DNA of 64,000 nucleotides from Nannocystis sp. RBIL2 (GTDB lineage: Bacteria > Myxococcota_A > Polyangia > Nannocystales > Nannocystaceae), in contig NZ_JAPNJW010000001.1 of assembly GCF_026626745.1 (NCBI RefSeq), positions 5,812,001 to 5,876,000 of the forward strand, in the 5' to 3' direction. Positions 25,775-34,266 of the stretch are shown in pieces. Within the stretch, counting starts at the first letter, position 1. The number at the start of each line of letters is the position of its first letter. Below the pieces are notes generated by a model. That model was given only the letters and a program-made list of their open reading frames with translations. It ran no database searches and was not told the origin of the DNA. The translations under genes were made by a program, and so were the position numbers.

Positions 25775-26640
25775 CACCGTTCGCCGTCGTCATCCTCACG
25801 CGTGACGAGGAGCTCAACCTGCCGAAGGCGCTGGCGTCGATCGCGGGCCGCTGCCCGGTGCTGATCGTCGACTCGAACTCGGTCGACCGCACCGAGGCGA
25901 TCGCGGGCGAGTACAAGGCCGAGTTCGTGGTCCACAAGTTCGAGGACTACTCGAAGCAGCGCAACTGGGCGCTCGAGCAGGTCGAGGACCGCTTCGAGTG
26001 GATCTACTTCCTCGACGCCGACGAGGAGTTCACGCCGGCGCTGTGGGACGAGGTGCAGGCGACGATCCAGCGCGACGACCTCGACGGCGCCTACGTCCGC
26101 TGGGACGTGCGCATCCTCGGGCGCAAGCTCAAGCACGGCGAGTTCACCCACGCGATGATGCTGCGGCTGATGCGGCCGAAGGTGGCCCGCTTCAGCCGCG
26201 GGATCAACGAGCGCGTCGACGACAAGGACCTGCGGATCACCGTGCTCAAGGCGCGCATGATCCACCGCGACGCCAAGCCGATGTCGGAGCTGTTCCGCAA
26301 GCACGTCGGCTACGCGGCCCGCGAGGCCAAGGTCTACGTCGACGGCCTGAGCCAGCAGCAGCGGCTCGCCGAGCTGCACCTGCGCACCAAGGCCGGCCGC
26401 GTGGCCGTGCTGCGGCGGATCTACAACAAGCTGCCGCTGTTCGTGCGGCCGTTCATCAACTTCAGCCGCGCGCTCGGCCTCGGCGCCTGGCGCGACGGGA
26501 TCCCCGGGGTCCTCCACGCCGGCATGCACGCGCTGTGGTACCCGATGCTGATCGACCTGCTGATCCACGAGGAGCTGCTGCGCCGCGCGGGCAAGCTCGA
26601 CGAGGAGTTCGCGCCCCGCTGGGGCGGGGAGGACGCGTAG
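25771..26640 (+). CDS. Family 2 glycosyltransferase (WaaE-like)
   Basis: 289 residues from ATG 25771, overlapping the previous stop by four bases. The GT-A fold is clear: V-V-I-L-T-R-D-E-E-L-N-L-P, V-L-I-V-D-S-N-S-V-D-R-T, Y-S-K-Q-R-N-W-A-L, and the nucleotide-sugar/metal motif Y-F-L-D-A-D-E-E-F near residue 78. The K-Q-R-N block and overall length match WaaE/KdtX-type transferases that decorate LPS core or exopolysaccharide from UDP-sugars in the cytoplasm. The donor and acceptor cannot be read from sequence. The TAG stop overlaps the next gene's GTG by one base. Confidence 0.85.
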   Translation: MTPFAVVILTRDEELNLPKALASIAGRCPVLIVDSNSVDRTEAIAGEYKAEFVVHKFEDYSKQRNWALEQVEDRFEWIYFLDADEEFTPALWDEVQATIQRDDLDGAYVRWDVRILGRKLKHGEFTHAMMLRLMRPKVARFSRGINERVDDKDLRITVLKARMIHRDAKPMSELFRKHVGYAAREAKVYVDGLSQQQRLAELHLRTKAGRVAVLRRIYNKLPLFVRPFINFSRALGLGAWRDGIPGVLHAGMHALWYPMLIDLLIHEELLRRAGKLDEEFAPRWGGEDA

Positions 26641-27323
26641 TGGCGGCGCGCTTTATTAAAGAGATGCTGACGCGGGTCGGTGCTCGCCTGTCCTCGCGGA
26701 CAGTTCACAACCTCAACGCGACGATCAACTACGTCGAGGTCGGGCGGTGGATGGCGGCCCGCGGGTTCGACACGTCGCGGCGTGTGGCGCATCGGTTCGA
26801 GATCTATGAAAACATCGCGCGCGAGCTCGGGGAGGCGCAGGTGCTCTACCTCGAGTTCGGCGTCCACCGCGGCGAGTCGATCGCGCGCTGGGCCGAGCTG
26901 CTCTCGGGGACAGGTTGCCGCTTCGTCGGCTTCGACAGCTTCGAGGGCCTGCCCGAGGACTGGACGGCGATCGACCGCAAGGGCACGTTCGCGACCGGGG
27001 GCGCGGCGCCGGTGGTGAGCGACGGGCGGGTGTCGTTCGTCAAGGGCTGGTTCGACGCGACGCTGCCCGCGTTCGTGGTGCCGCCGCACGAGCGGCTGGT
27101 GCTGCACTTCGACGCCGACCTCTACAGCTCGACGCGCACGGCCCTGCAGGCGCTTCAGCCGCACATGTCCGTCGGGACATATCTGCTTTTTGACGAGTTC
27201 GCCGACCGCAACCACGAGCTGCGCGCATTCGAAGAGTTCTGGGCGACGCACCCCGAGTGGGACTTCCGCCTGGTCGGCTGCGACCGGATCCTCGCGCGCG
27301 TGGCCTTCGAGAGGGTGCGGTAG
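26640..27323 (+). CDS. TylF/MycF-like SAM-dependent O-methyltransferase
   Basis: 227 residues. GTG 26640 shares one base with the preceding stop (TAGTG). Motifs: Y-L-E-F-G-V-H-R-G-E-S-I (SAM loop), F-V-G-F-D-S-F-E-G-L-P-E-D-W, V-S-F-V-K-G-W-F-D, L-H-F-D-A-D-L-Y-S-S-T and L-L-F-D-E-F, the signature order of macrocin/TylF-type sugar O-methyltransferases. In this operon it probably methylates a sugar of the glycan made by its neighbours. Palindrome copies occur at its start (26688), in the core (26905-26920, encoding L-S-G-T-G) and at 27165-27180. Confidence 0.8.
   Translation: MAARFIKEMLTRVGARLSSRTVHNLNATINYVEVGRWMAARGFDTSRRVAHRFEIYENIARELGEAQVLYLEFGVHRGESIARWAELLSGTGCRFVGFDSFEGLPEDWTAIDRKGTFATGGAAPVVSDGRVSFVKGWFDATLPAFVVPPHERLVLHFDADLYSSTRTALQALQPHMSVGTYLLFDEFADRNHELRAFEEFWATHPEWDFRLVGCDRILARVAFERVR
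27165..27180. repeat. Dispersed hairpin repeat, ATGTCC type
   Basis: ATGTCC-GTCG-GGACAT, a 6-bp perfect stem in the methyltransferase gene, encoding H-M-S-V-G-T. Confidence 0.7.
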
Positions 27324-27348
27324 TGAACGGCCGGGCGAGTGACGCGCG

Positions 27349-28563
27349 GTGAGCGAGGCGCGACAGCAGGCCCCGCGCGGACACGCGTCGGCGTTCGTGT
27401 GGATGGCCGGGCTGTCGGTCGTGACGCTGCTGCTCGGGGCCACCCGCGAGTTCTTGATCGCCCGCGAGCTGCGGGCCAGCGGCGCGGCCGACCTGTTCTT
27501 CCGCGGCCTGGTCGCGGTCTCGGCGGCGCGCATGGTCGGCCTGTCGCTCTACCGGTCGCGGTGGTTCCCCGCGCCCCGAGAGGTCCTCGGGACAGTACTA
27601 TTGCGACAGGAACGATGGGTCAGCCTGGCGATGGCCGTCGCCGGCGTGGCCGCGCTGCTGGCGATCGTCGGGCCGCGCGCGTGGGCCAACCCGACCGTGT
27701 GGGTGTTCGCGCTCGGCGTGGGCCTGGCGGTCCACGGCTCGGCGCTGCGCGCCCTGGCCGAGCGGGCCGGACGAGAGCGCCGCGGCTTCGCGCTCGAGTG
27801 GGGCATCCCGCTGGGGACGATCGCAGGGGCGACGCTGCTGCCGGGCGGGGCGCTCGGACCCTCGCTCGGGCTGGTGGCGGGGCTGGCGGTCGGGGTGGTC
27901 GGGGTGTGGCCGGCGGCTCGCTGTCCAGGAGGACATGCTACAAAGGACATGCCCCATGAGACACCCGGGAGGACGACCGCGCTGCTGGTCGACGCCCTGG
28001 TGTACGCCAACCTCGGGCTGCTCGACGCGGCGCTGTCGCACCTGTTCGCCGTCGGCGGGTTCGCGCGGCTGAACTACGCCTACCTGTTCGTCAACGCCGC
28101 GATCATGGTGCCGTCGGCCGCGGCGACCGTGGTGGCGCTGCGAGCCTCGGCCGGCGATCCCGCGCGCGCCCACGCGGCGTTGCGGCGCTGGGCGGTGCTC
28201 GGCGGAGTCGCCGGTGCAGGAGCGGTCGCGGCGGTGGGCCTGCTGTTCGCATGGGCGCCCGCGGCAGCGGTGGTCGACAGGGCGATCGGCTGGGACGTGT
28301 CGGCGCAGACCGGAGTGCTGATCTTGTGGAGCGTGCCGTTCGCCGGGCTGCGCCTCGCCAACACGATCGGCCGGCAGTCACAGGTGGCCGCCGACCCGCG
28401 CGGGCTGCTGGCGTGGGACCTCGGGGGGCTCGCGGGGCGAGCGCTGATCCTCGGGTTCGGTGCGGGGCTCGTGGGGCTGATCGCGTCGCCGATCGGGCTG
28501 GCCTTCGCCGAGCTGGTGCAGCTCGGCGCGTGGTGGCGTGGGCCGCGACGCAAGGGCGAGTGA
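27349..28563 (+). CDS. Polysaccharide flippase-like (MATE/MurJ superfamily) membrane protein
   Basis: 404 residues from GTG 27349, 25 bp after the methyltransferase. About twelve hydrophobic segments span it, and the first has V-T-L-L-L-G-A-T-R-E-F-L-I-A-R-E, the F-x-x-A-x-x-x-G opening typical of Wzx/MurJ-type exporters. It most likely flips the lipid-linked glycan for the ligase/polymerase encoded upstream. A hydrophilic insert between segments (C-P-G-G-H-A-T-K-D-M-P-H-E-T-P-G) coincides with two palindrome copies at 27922-27965, so the repeat seems to have lodged in a loop. Specificity unknown. Convergent with the HEAT-like gene, 31 bp apart. Confidence 0.7.
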   Translation: MSEARQQAPRGHASAFVWMAGLSVVTLLLGATREFLIARELRASGAADLFFRGLVAVSAARMVGLSLYRSRWFPAPREVLGTVLLRQERWVSLAMAVAGVAALLAIVGPRAWANPTVWVFALGVGLAVHGSALRALAERAGRERRGFALEWGIPLGTIAGATLLPGGALGPSLGLVAGLAVGVVGVWPAARCPGGHATKDMPHETPGRTTALLVDALVYANLGLLDAALSHLFAVGGFARLNYAYLFVNAAIMVPSAAATVVALRASAGDPARAHAALRRWAVLGGVAGAGAVAAVGLLFAWAPAAAVVDRAIGWDVSAQTGVLILWSVPFAGLRLANTIGRQSQVAADPRGLLAWDLGGLAGRALILGFGAGLVGLIASPIGLAFAELVQLGAWWRGPRRKGE

Positions 28564-28594
28564 CTTCTCGTCGGCGTACCAGCGGATGGGTCGC

Positions 28595-29404
28595 TCAGGG
28601 CACGAGGCGCCGCAGCGTCACGCGGGTGTGTTCGGAGTCGCGATCCGCGGCGATGAAGACGCCGTCGCACGGGGCGAGGAGCGGCGCGCCGTCGACGGTG
28701 CCCAGCGGGTCGCCGGCGGACACGAGCGCGCTCCGAGGGACCTCGATCGTGACCTGGCCGCGGACCGTGAAGACCTCGAGCCGCGCGCCCGGGTGAGAGG
28801 CCGGCAGAGGTTGACCCGCGCGGACGCAGATCGTCTCGACGGCGTCGAGCGGGGCGTTGCGGTCGTGCGTGGCGACGCGGGCGGTGTAGGCGACGAGCGC
28901 CGGCAGATCGTCGGCGGTCCCCCAGCGACGCAGGCCCTCGACGGCGGTCTCACGCACCGCGCCGTCGCGGTCGAGCAGCAACTTCGCCAGTCGCGGGGCG
29001 ACCTCGACCTGGCCGCGCGAGAGCAACGCGTAGAGAGCGTGCCAGCGGATCGTGCCCTTGCGATGGCCGAGCGCGGCCATCAGGAGCTCGGCCGCGTCCG
29101 CGCCGGGGATTTTGGCGAGCGCGCTGACGACCTCGGCCCGATCGATGGTCGCCGGATGCTCGCGTACTTCTTTTAAAAATGTTTGCGGGTAGCTCTCGAC
29201 GAGCTTCATCAAGCACGCGTGAGCGTCGTTCTCGATCGCGCGGCGGCTCGGGCCCCTGGCGGTGGTGAGACGGTTCTCGGTCAGGAGCGCGGCGAGAAAC
29301 TCGCGGACGCTGGCGGGGCCTCGCGCGCAGTAGGCGGCGATGGTGCTCGCAGCGTCGAGGCCTCCGAGGACGGCCAGCAGCGTCGAGAGGGTCGGCTCGG
29401 ACAC
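28595..29404 (-). CDS. HEAT-repeat-like protein with C-terminal barrel-sandwich-like segment
   Basis: 269 residues from GTG 29404. Residues about 70-185 contain helical units (A-E-L-L-M-A-A-L-G-H-R-K-G-T-I-R-W-H-A-L and D-G-A-V-R-E-T-A-V-E-G-L-R-R-W-G) typical of HEAT repeats. The final 60 residues (E-V-F-T-V-R-G-Q-V-T-I-E-V-P, S-A-G-D-P-L-G-T-V-D-G-A-P-L-L-A-P-C-D-G-V-F-I) resemble a biotinyl/lipoyl-type barrel-sandwich hairpin, but no acceptor Lys is present. Probably a protein-binding scaffold; no enzymatic role can be named. The combination is unfamiliar to me. Confidence 0.65.
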   Translation of the reverse strand: MSEPTLSTLLAVLGGLDAASTIAAYCARGPASVREFLAALLTENRLTTARGPSRRAIENDAHACLMKLVESYPQTFLKEVREHPATIDRAEVVSALAKIPGADAAELLMAALGHRKGTIRWHALYALLSRGQVEVAPRLAKLLLDRDGAVRETAVEGLRRWGTADDLPALVAYTARVATHDRNAPLDAVETICVRAGQPLPASHPGARLEVFTVRGQVTIEVPRSALVSAGDPLGTVDGAPLLAPCDGVFIAADRDSEHTRVTLRRLVP

Positions 29405-29448
29405 TTGCGGAGCATCGCACGCGTCGGTGTTGTCGACTCAGTCGCGGC

Positions 29449-30300
29449 TCAGCGTGCGACCGCGTAGACCTCGAAGCCCGTGCCGAGGCCGGCGCGGTCG
29501 ACCAGGCGGGCGACCGGTTCGGCGGCCAGGGCGAGGCCGGCGGACACGGCGCGGGCGGGCAGCGAGCTGCCGAGGACGAAGCGCTGGAAGCCGCGGCTGA
29601 GGGCCGCGCGGTCGAGGCCGGAGAAGCTGGTCCAGCGGACCGGGTCGAAGTCGGCGGCGCCGAGCAGGGTCTGCAGGCCGCGGCGGCTGAACAGCGACAG
29701 GTGGTCGGGCGGGATCACCATCGGGAAACGAGGCCCGAGCGCGCGCGCCGGCAGGCCCGAGCTCGACGGCGTCGACAGGGCGAGGAAGCCGCCGGGACGC
29801 AGCCACTTGCGGGCCTGCAGCAAGATGTCCTTTGGGTCAGCCACGTGCTCCACCACTTCCCACATCGCCACGGCGTCGAAGCGCGGCGCGGGCGGGCCGA
29901 AGTCGGAGAACCACACCTCGTGGACGGTGTGGCCGCGGCGGCGCGGACCCTCGGCAGTGCGAGCGCGGTCGACGCCCTCGACCTGCAGGCCGAGGTCGCG
30001 GCAGGCGTCGAGGAAGTGGCCGGGGCCGCAGCCGACCTCGAGCACCGAGCGCACGCCGAAGCGACGGAGGATGGCGGCGCGCGCGTCGCCCTCCTCCCGC
30101 ATGCGCTGCTCCTGGCCCTCGGCGCTGCCGTGGTAGTCGGGCGCGAGGTAGAGGGTCTCGAGCGCCTGCGGGTCGGGCAGCGGCGTGACGAACACGGTGC
30201 CGCAACGGCGGCAGCGGGCGTGGTCGAAGTCGCGGACGCGGAACGCGAAGTCGGCGTGAGGGCCGTCGCAGGCCGGGCACGGGCGGGCCGCCGAGTTCAC
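29449..30300 (-). CDS. Class I SAM-dependent methyltransferase with N-terminal zinc ribbon
   Basis: 283 residues. GTG 30300 follows AGGAAGG at good spacing. Residues 8-30 form a zinc-ribbon pair (C-P-A-C and C-R-R-C-G). The methyltransferase core has V-L-E-V-G-C-G-P-G-H-F-L-D (motif I, near 85), D-A-V-A-M-W-E-V-V-E-H-V-A-D-P and L-R-P-G-G-F-L-A-L-S-T-P, then D-H-L-S-L-F-S. This is the common architecture of methyltransferases in sugar and polysaccharide clusters, so it may act with the operon 1 kb away; the orientation is opposite, so that is only a suggestion. Divergent from dnaX across 75 bp. Confidence 0.8.
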   Translation of the reverse strand: MNSAARPCPACDGPHADFAFRVRDFDHARCRRCGTVFVTPLPDPQALETLYLAPDYHGSAEGQEQRMREEGDARAAILRRFGVRSVLEVGCGPGHFLDACRDLGLQVEGVDRARTAEGPRRRGHTVHEVWFSDFGPPAPRFDAVAMWEVVEHVADPKDILLQARKWLRPGGFLALSTPSSSGLPARALGPRFPMVIPPDHLSLFSRRGLQTLLGAADFDPVRWTSFSGLDRAALSRGFQRFVLGSSLPARAVSAGLALAAEPVARLVDRAGLGTGFEVYAVAR

Positions 30301-30375
30301 GCCTTCCTGATTAACACGGGCGGCGGAGGCTCGCCAGCCCGCCGGCGCCCCCGCCGTGCTAGGGTTCGAGCCCCC

Positions 30376-32490
30376 GTGGCCTACGTCGTCCTCGCCCGCA
30401 AGTACCGCCCGCAGCGCTTCGCCGACCTCGTCGGCCAGGAGCACGTGACGCGCACGCTGGCGAACGCGATCGCCCACGACCGGGTCCATCACGCCTATTT
30501 GTTCTGCGGCGCGCGCGGCCTCGGCAAGACCACCGCCGCGCGCCTCCTGGCCAAGTGCCTGGTGTGCGTGAAGGGCCCGACGATCGACCCCTGCAACGAG
30601 TGCAGCGAGTGCGTCGCGGTCACCGAGGGCCGCTCGGTCGACGTCATCGAGATCGACGGCGCCAGCAACAACCGCGTCGAAGACGTTCGCAACATCCGCG
30701 AGCAGGTCCGCTACCTGCCGCAGACCGCCCGGCGGAAGATCTACATCATCGACGAGGTGCACATGCTGACCGGCTCGGCCTTCAACGCCCTGTTGAAGAC
30801 GCTCGAGGAGCCGCCGCCGCACGTCACCTTCATCTTCGCCACCACCGAGGTCCACGAGCTGCCGGCGACGATCCTGTCGCGAGTGTCGCGCTTCGACTTC
30901 CGCCGGCTGTCGAGCGCGCAGCTCGTCGGCCACCTCAAGTCGATCCTCGCCCGCGAAGGCGTGAGCGTCGAAGAGGCCGGTCTCTACACCGTCGCTCGCG
31001 CCGGCGACGGCTCGGTCCGTGACTCGCTGACGCTGCTCGACAAGGTCATCGCGTTCGCCAGCGACACCGGCAAGATCAGCGCCGAGGAGGTCCGGGTCGT
31101 GCTCGGCGTCCCGAGCACGCTCGCGGTCGCCGGCCTGGTCGAGGCGGTGCTGGCCCGCGACGCCACCCTGACCCTGCGGCGCTTCGACGAGATCTTCACC
31201 TCCGGGCAAGATCTCCTGGCCCTCGCGCTGGAGCTGCTCAAGCACCTCCGCGACCTCACGGTCGTCAAACTGACCGGCAGTCGCGACGTGCTGCTCGACG
31301 CCTCCGACCAGGAGTTCGAGCAGCTCACGCGCCAGGCCGCGGGCGTCGACGCGACCGCGCTGTCGCAGCTGTTCGACCGCTTCACCCGGGTCGTCGACGC
31401 CCTGCAGCGCACGCGCGTGCCGCGGCTCGTGCTCGAGATGGGTCTTTTGGACCTGGTCCACACCGAGCCGCTCATGCCGCTCGGCGATCTCATCGATCGC
31501 CTGGAGCAGATCTCTGCTCCGGGACCCGGCGGCAACAGCGGCGGCTTCGCTCCGGGAGGTTCAGCACCGCGCGGCGGCGGTGAGGCGTCTCGACCTCAGC
31601 GCGCGACCCCGGACTTCCCCGCGCGACCGCCTCAGCGCGCCAGCGCACCCTCGGCGGACATCGACACGTTCCTCGCGCAGCTGAAGCCGCCCTCGAGCAC
31701 CTCGGCCCCCTCAGGTCCTCCGCCGCAATCGGCAAGCCCGCCGCAGCCGGCAAGCCCGCCGCCACGCCAGCCCGACCCGCCGCGAGAGGCCGCCCGCTCG
31801 CCGGCCCCGGCCCCACCGCGGCGACCTGAGGCACCGGCATCGGCTCCGTTTACTCCGCCGGCGTTCTCGCCGCCCCCCAACTCCTTCTCGCCGCCGCCGG
31901 CCCCTGCCTCCTTCTCGCCCCCGCCGCCGGCCCCTGCCTCCTTCTCGCCCCCGCCCGCCCCTGCCTTCGCTCCGCCCGCCTCTGCCGCTCCGCCGGCTTC
32001 GGCAACCCCGGCGGCCGAGGCCTGCGCCGTCTGCCCGGGCACCCCGCGGGAAGCCACCGGCACCGGCACGATCGCCTGGGCCACGCTGCCGCCGTTCACC
32101 GCCTGGGAGGAATTTTTGAATCGGGTGCGCCGCGAGGAGATGGCGATCTTCGCTCTCCTGGCCGAATTCGGGCTGCTCGGGGTGGGCGAAGGGGTCGTCC
32201 GCCTGATCGGCAGCAGCTATTACCGCGAGATGCTCCAGAAGCACCGCGGCCAGATCGACGAGGCGCTGCACCTGCACATGGGGATGCCGTTCCGCCTGGA
32301 GCTGATCGAGGGCGAGGCCGCGCTACCGGACGCGCCGTCGCTGCGCCAGATCGAGCGTCAGCGCCAGGAAGCGCTGCAGGCCGAGGTGCTGCAGGAAGCC
32401 CGCACGCACCCGCAGATCCAGGCGCTCCTGGCCCAATTCGAGGGTCAGCTCAAGGTGGTCCGGCCGCTGGTCGCGCCGCAGGCCAAGTGA
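30376..32490 (+). CDS. dnaX: DNA polymerase III gamma/tau subunit
   Basis: 704 residues from GTG 30376. Clamp-loader ATPase: L-A-R-K-Y-R-P-Q-R-F-A-D-L-V-G-Q-E-H, Walker A G-A-R-G-L-G-K-T-T near residue 45, zinc-binding Cys set C-x2-C ... C-x2-C-x2-C at about 57-78, Walker B I-I-D-E-V-H-M-L and sensor L-S-R-V-S-R-F. A long Pro/Ser/Ala-rich linker (about 380-560) precedes a C-terminal tau-like domain. It loads the sliding clamp and ties together the replisome. I saw no A6G-type frameshift site, so a separate short gamma form is not evident. It begins a dnaX-ybaB-recR series conserved in many bacteria. Confidence 0.92.
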   Translation: MAYVVLARKYRPQRFADLVGQEHVTRTLANAIAHDRVHHAYLFCGARGLGKTTAARLLAKCLVCVKGPTIDPCNECSECVAVTEGRSVDVIEIDGASNNRVEDVRNIREQVRYLPQTARRKIYIIDEVHMLTGSAFNALLKTLEEPPPHVTFIFATTEVHELPATILSRVSRFDFRRLSSAQLVGHLKSILAREGVSVEEAGLYTVARAGDGSVRDSLTLLDKVIAFASDTGKISAEEVRVVLGVPSTLAVAGLVEAVLARDATLTLRRFDEIFTSGQDLLALALELLKHLRDLTVVKLTGSRDVLLDASDQEFEQLTRQAAGVDATALSQLFDRFTRVVDALQRTRVPRLVLEMGLLDLVHTEPLMPLGDLIDRLEQISAPGPGGNSGGFAPGGSAPRGGGEASRPQRATPDFPARPPQRASAPSADIDTFLAQLKPPSSTSAPSGPPPQSASPPQPASPPPRQPDPPREAARSPAPAPPRRPEAPASAPFTPPAFSPPPNSFSPPPAPASFSPPPPAPASFSPPPAPAFAPPASAAPPASATPAAEACAVCPGTPREATGTGTIAWATLPPFTAWEEFLNRVRREEMAIFALLAEFGLLGVGEGVVRLIGSSYYREMLQKHRGQIDEALHLHMGMPFRLELIEGEAALPDAPSLRQIERQRQEALQAEVLQEARTHPQIQALLAQFEGQLKVVRPLVAPQAK

Positions 32491-32579
32491 GCAATCCGGG
32501 CGCAGGATTGGCGCTCACGAGGGGCTCCCGAGCCTTTGGACCTGTGCCCGGACGCTTTCCGGAGTAGGATGAACCCATC

Positions 32580-32906
32580 ATGAGCGAGTTTGACCTCGGA
32601 GCGATGATGCGGCAGGCGCAGGTTTTGCGCCAGCAGCTTGAGAGCATGCAGCAGAACCTCGATCACGAGGTTGTCGAGGGCAGCGCGGGCAGCGGCCTGG
32701 TGAAGGCCAAGGCTTCGGGGACCCAGCGGCTCATCAGCATCGAGCTCGCCCCGGCGGCCATGACCGAGGACCGGGAGATGGTGCAGGACCTCATCGTGGC
32801 CGCGGTCAACAACGCGCTCGACAAGGCCAAGTCGCTGCAGCAGCAGCGGGTCGGTAACCTGATTCCCCCGGGGATGATGGGCCCTGGCGGTTTCCCCGGG
32901 CTGTGA
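32580..32906 (+). CDS. ybaB: YbaB/EbfC family nucleoid-associated protein
   Basis: 108 residues. It opens with M-S-E-F-D-L-G-A-M-M-R-Q-A-Q-V-L-R-Q-Q-L-E-S-M and carries the conserved strand G-L-V-K-A-K-A-S-G-T-Q-R-L-I-S-I-E-L, then D-L-I-V-A-A-V-N-N-A-L-D-K-A, all standard for the family. The dimer binds DNA with little sequence preference. Its place between dnaX and recR is the classical one, and its TGA overlaps the recR GTG by four bases. Confidence 0.93.
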   Translation: MSEFDLGAMMRQAQVLRQQLESMQQNLDHEVVEGSAGSGLVKAKASGTQRLISIELAPAAMTEDREMVQDLIVAAVNNALDKAKSLQQQRVGNLIPPGMMGPGGFPGL

Positions 32907-33508
32907 CCGGCGACGACGCGCAGAACCCCCTGCAGCGCCTGGCGGCGCTGCTGACCCGCTTGCCCGGGATCGGCGAGAAGACCGCGATGCGCCTGGCGCT
33001 GTCGCTGGTCAAGGCCGACGGCGACTACGTGGCGGCGCTGGCCGACGCGATCGCCGGGGTCCATCGTCAGCTCGGGCTGTGCGAGGTCTGCTTCGACCTG
33101 TGTACCGGCGGCGCCTGCGAGCGTTGCCGGGACCGGCGCCGCGACCACGGCATCATCTGCGTCGTCGCGCAGCCGCAAGACCGGATGGCCATCGAGCGTA
33201 CCGGCGCCTATCACGGGCTTTACCACGTGTTGCACGGGGTACTCGACCCGCTCGGCGGCGTCGGGCCCGACGAGCTGCGGGTCAAGGAGCTGCTGCGGCG
33301 CCTGCAGGGTGACAGCGTCCGCGAGGTCATCGTGGCCACGAGCCCCAACGTCGAGGGCGACGCCACCGCGGTGTATCTGGCGAAGCTGCTGCGCCCGCTG
33401 GGGGTGCAGGTGTCGCGGATCGCCAGCGGGGTCGCCGTCGGCGGAGAGCTCGAGTACGCCGACATGAACACCTTGAATCGGGCGCTCGCGGATCGGCGCG
33501 CGCTGTAG
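32903..33508 (+). CDS. recR: Recombination protein RecR
   Basis: 201 residues from GTG 32903 (GTGA overlap with ybaB). The N-terminal helix-hairpin-helix has L-P-G-I-G-E-K-T-A-M-R-L-A. The zinc finger is C-E-V-C-F-D-L-C ... C-E-R-C, with a third Cys one turn later than usual. The Toprim domain includes H-G-I-I-C-V-V, L-R-V-K-E-L-L-R-R-L and A-T-S-P-N-V-E-G-D-A-T-A, with the usual R-I-A-S-G-V-A-V-G-G-E-L-E-Y-A-D near the end. RecR acts with RecF/RecO to load RecA at gaps. Length is normal (about 200). Confidence 0.95.
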   Translation: MTGDDAQNPLQRLAALLTRLPGIGEKTAMRLALSLVKADGDYVAALADAIAGVHRQLGLCEVCFDLCTGGACERCRDRRRDHGIICVVAQPQDRMAIERTGAYHGLYHVLHGVLDPLGGVGPDELRVKELLRRLQGDSVREVIVATSPNVEGDATAVYLAKLLRPLGVQVSRIASGVAVGGELEYADMNTLNRALADRRAL

Positions 33509-33774
33509 GGCCCGAGGGCGCGCGGAACGACTCGTCGTGAGGACGCGGTCCGGTCGGGGTCCCGATGCCCACGCGCGCCATGGCCGCGTCACGCGGACAG
33601 AGCGCCGCGCGCTCGCGTGACCCTGAACGTCGGGCCATGGCCCCGGAGAGGTGTTGCGCCGGCATTCGCTCGAGGCTGCCATCCGTGATGGACTTGCCCG
33701 AATGACTTTGTTACGGTTTTGGCGCCCATGGACATAGGTCCGGGTCCCCACGTCGAGCCTCAGGAGTCTCACCC
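33509..33774. other. Region upstream of mglBA
   Basis: 266 bp without a gene. It holds a 12-bp palindrome centred on GGGCCATGGCCC near 33635 and an A+T-richer patch (33700-33720) that could hold the mglBA promoter, but no convincing hexamer pair was found. Confidence 0.35.
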
Positions 33775-34257
33775 TTGAACCCGCTGAATCCCCAGCTCGT
33801 GATGTATGAAGAGGAGCAGAAGCAGATCCAAGCGATCGCTGAGCGGCTCCATCAGGACTCGCGAGCGAGAACGATTCTCCTCATCGACAAGAACGGACAG
33901 CTCGTCGCCGCCGCGGGCGACAGCGCCGCCCTCGACACGACCTCGTTGAGCTCTCTGGTGGCCGGCAACGTCGCGGCGACCGGTGGCATCGCTCAACTGT
34001 TGCGCGAGGACGAGTTCACCGCCCAGTTCCACGAGGGCAAGGGCATGTCGATCCACATGTCGCTGGTGGGCCGGCGGATCATCCTTGTCGTGCTGTTCGA
34101 CAAGAACACGACGCAGGGGCTGGTCCGTCTCCGCGTCAAGAAGGCCCAGGACGAGCTCGTGCCGATCTTCGAGGCTCTGGCCAAGAAGGTGACCACGCAG
34201 TCGGCCCCGTTCGCGGAGATCACCGACCAGGACATCGACAACCTGTTCAACGACTAG
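33775..34257 (+). CDS. mglB: MglB, Roadblock/LC7 GTPase-activating protein for MglA
   Basis: 160 residues. The TTG at 33775 is supported by AGGAG nine bases upstream and by the M-x-P-L-N-P-Q-L-V-M-Y-E-E-E opening. Roadblock fold: R-A-R-T-I-L-L-I-D-K-N-G-Q-L-V-A-A-A-G, then L-V-A-G-N-V-A-A-T-G-G-I-A-Q-L-L and a final D-I-D-N-L-F-N-D. In Myxococcus, MglB stimulates MglA GTP hydrolysis at the lagging cell pole and so sets motility polarity. It lies 9 bp upstream of mglA, as in other Myxococcota. Confidence 0.93.
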   Translation: MNPLNPQLVMYEEEQKQIQAIAERLHQDSRARTILLIDKNGQLVAAAGDSAALDTTSLSSLVAGNVAATGGIAQLLREDEFTAQFHEGKGMSIHMSLVGRRIILVVLFDKNTTQGLVRLRVKKAQDELVPIFEALAKKVTTQSAPFAEITDQDIDNLFND

Positions 34258-34266
34258 CGAGAACCG

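Noticed and set aside
27339..27959. 206-codon frame overlapping the flippase start
   Set aside because: The flippase frame has continuous membrane segments and gene-like context; this frame is its shadow.
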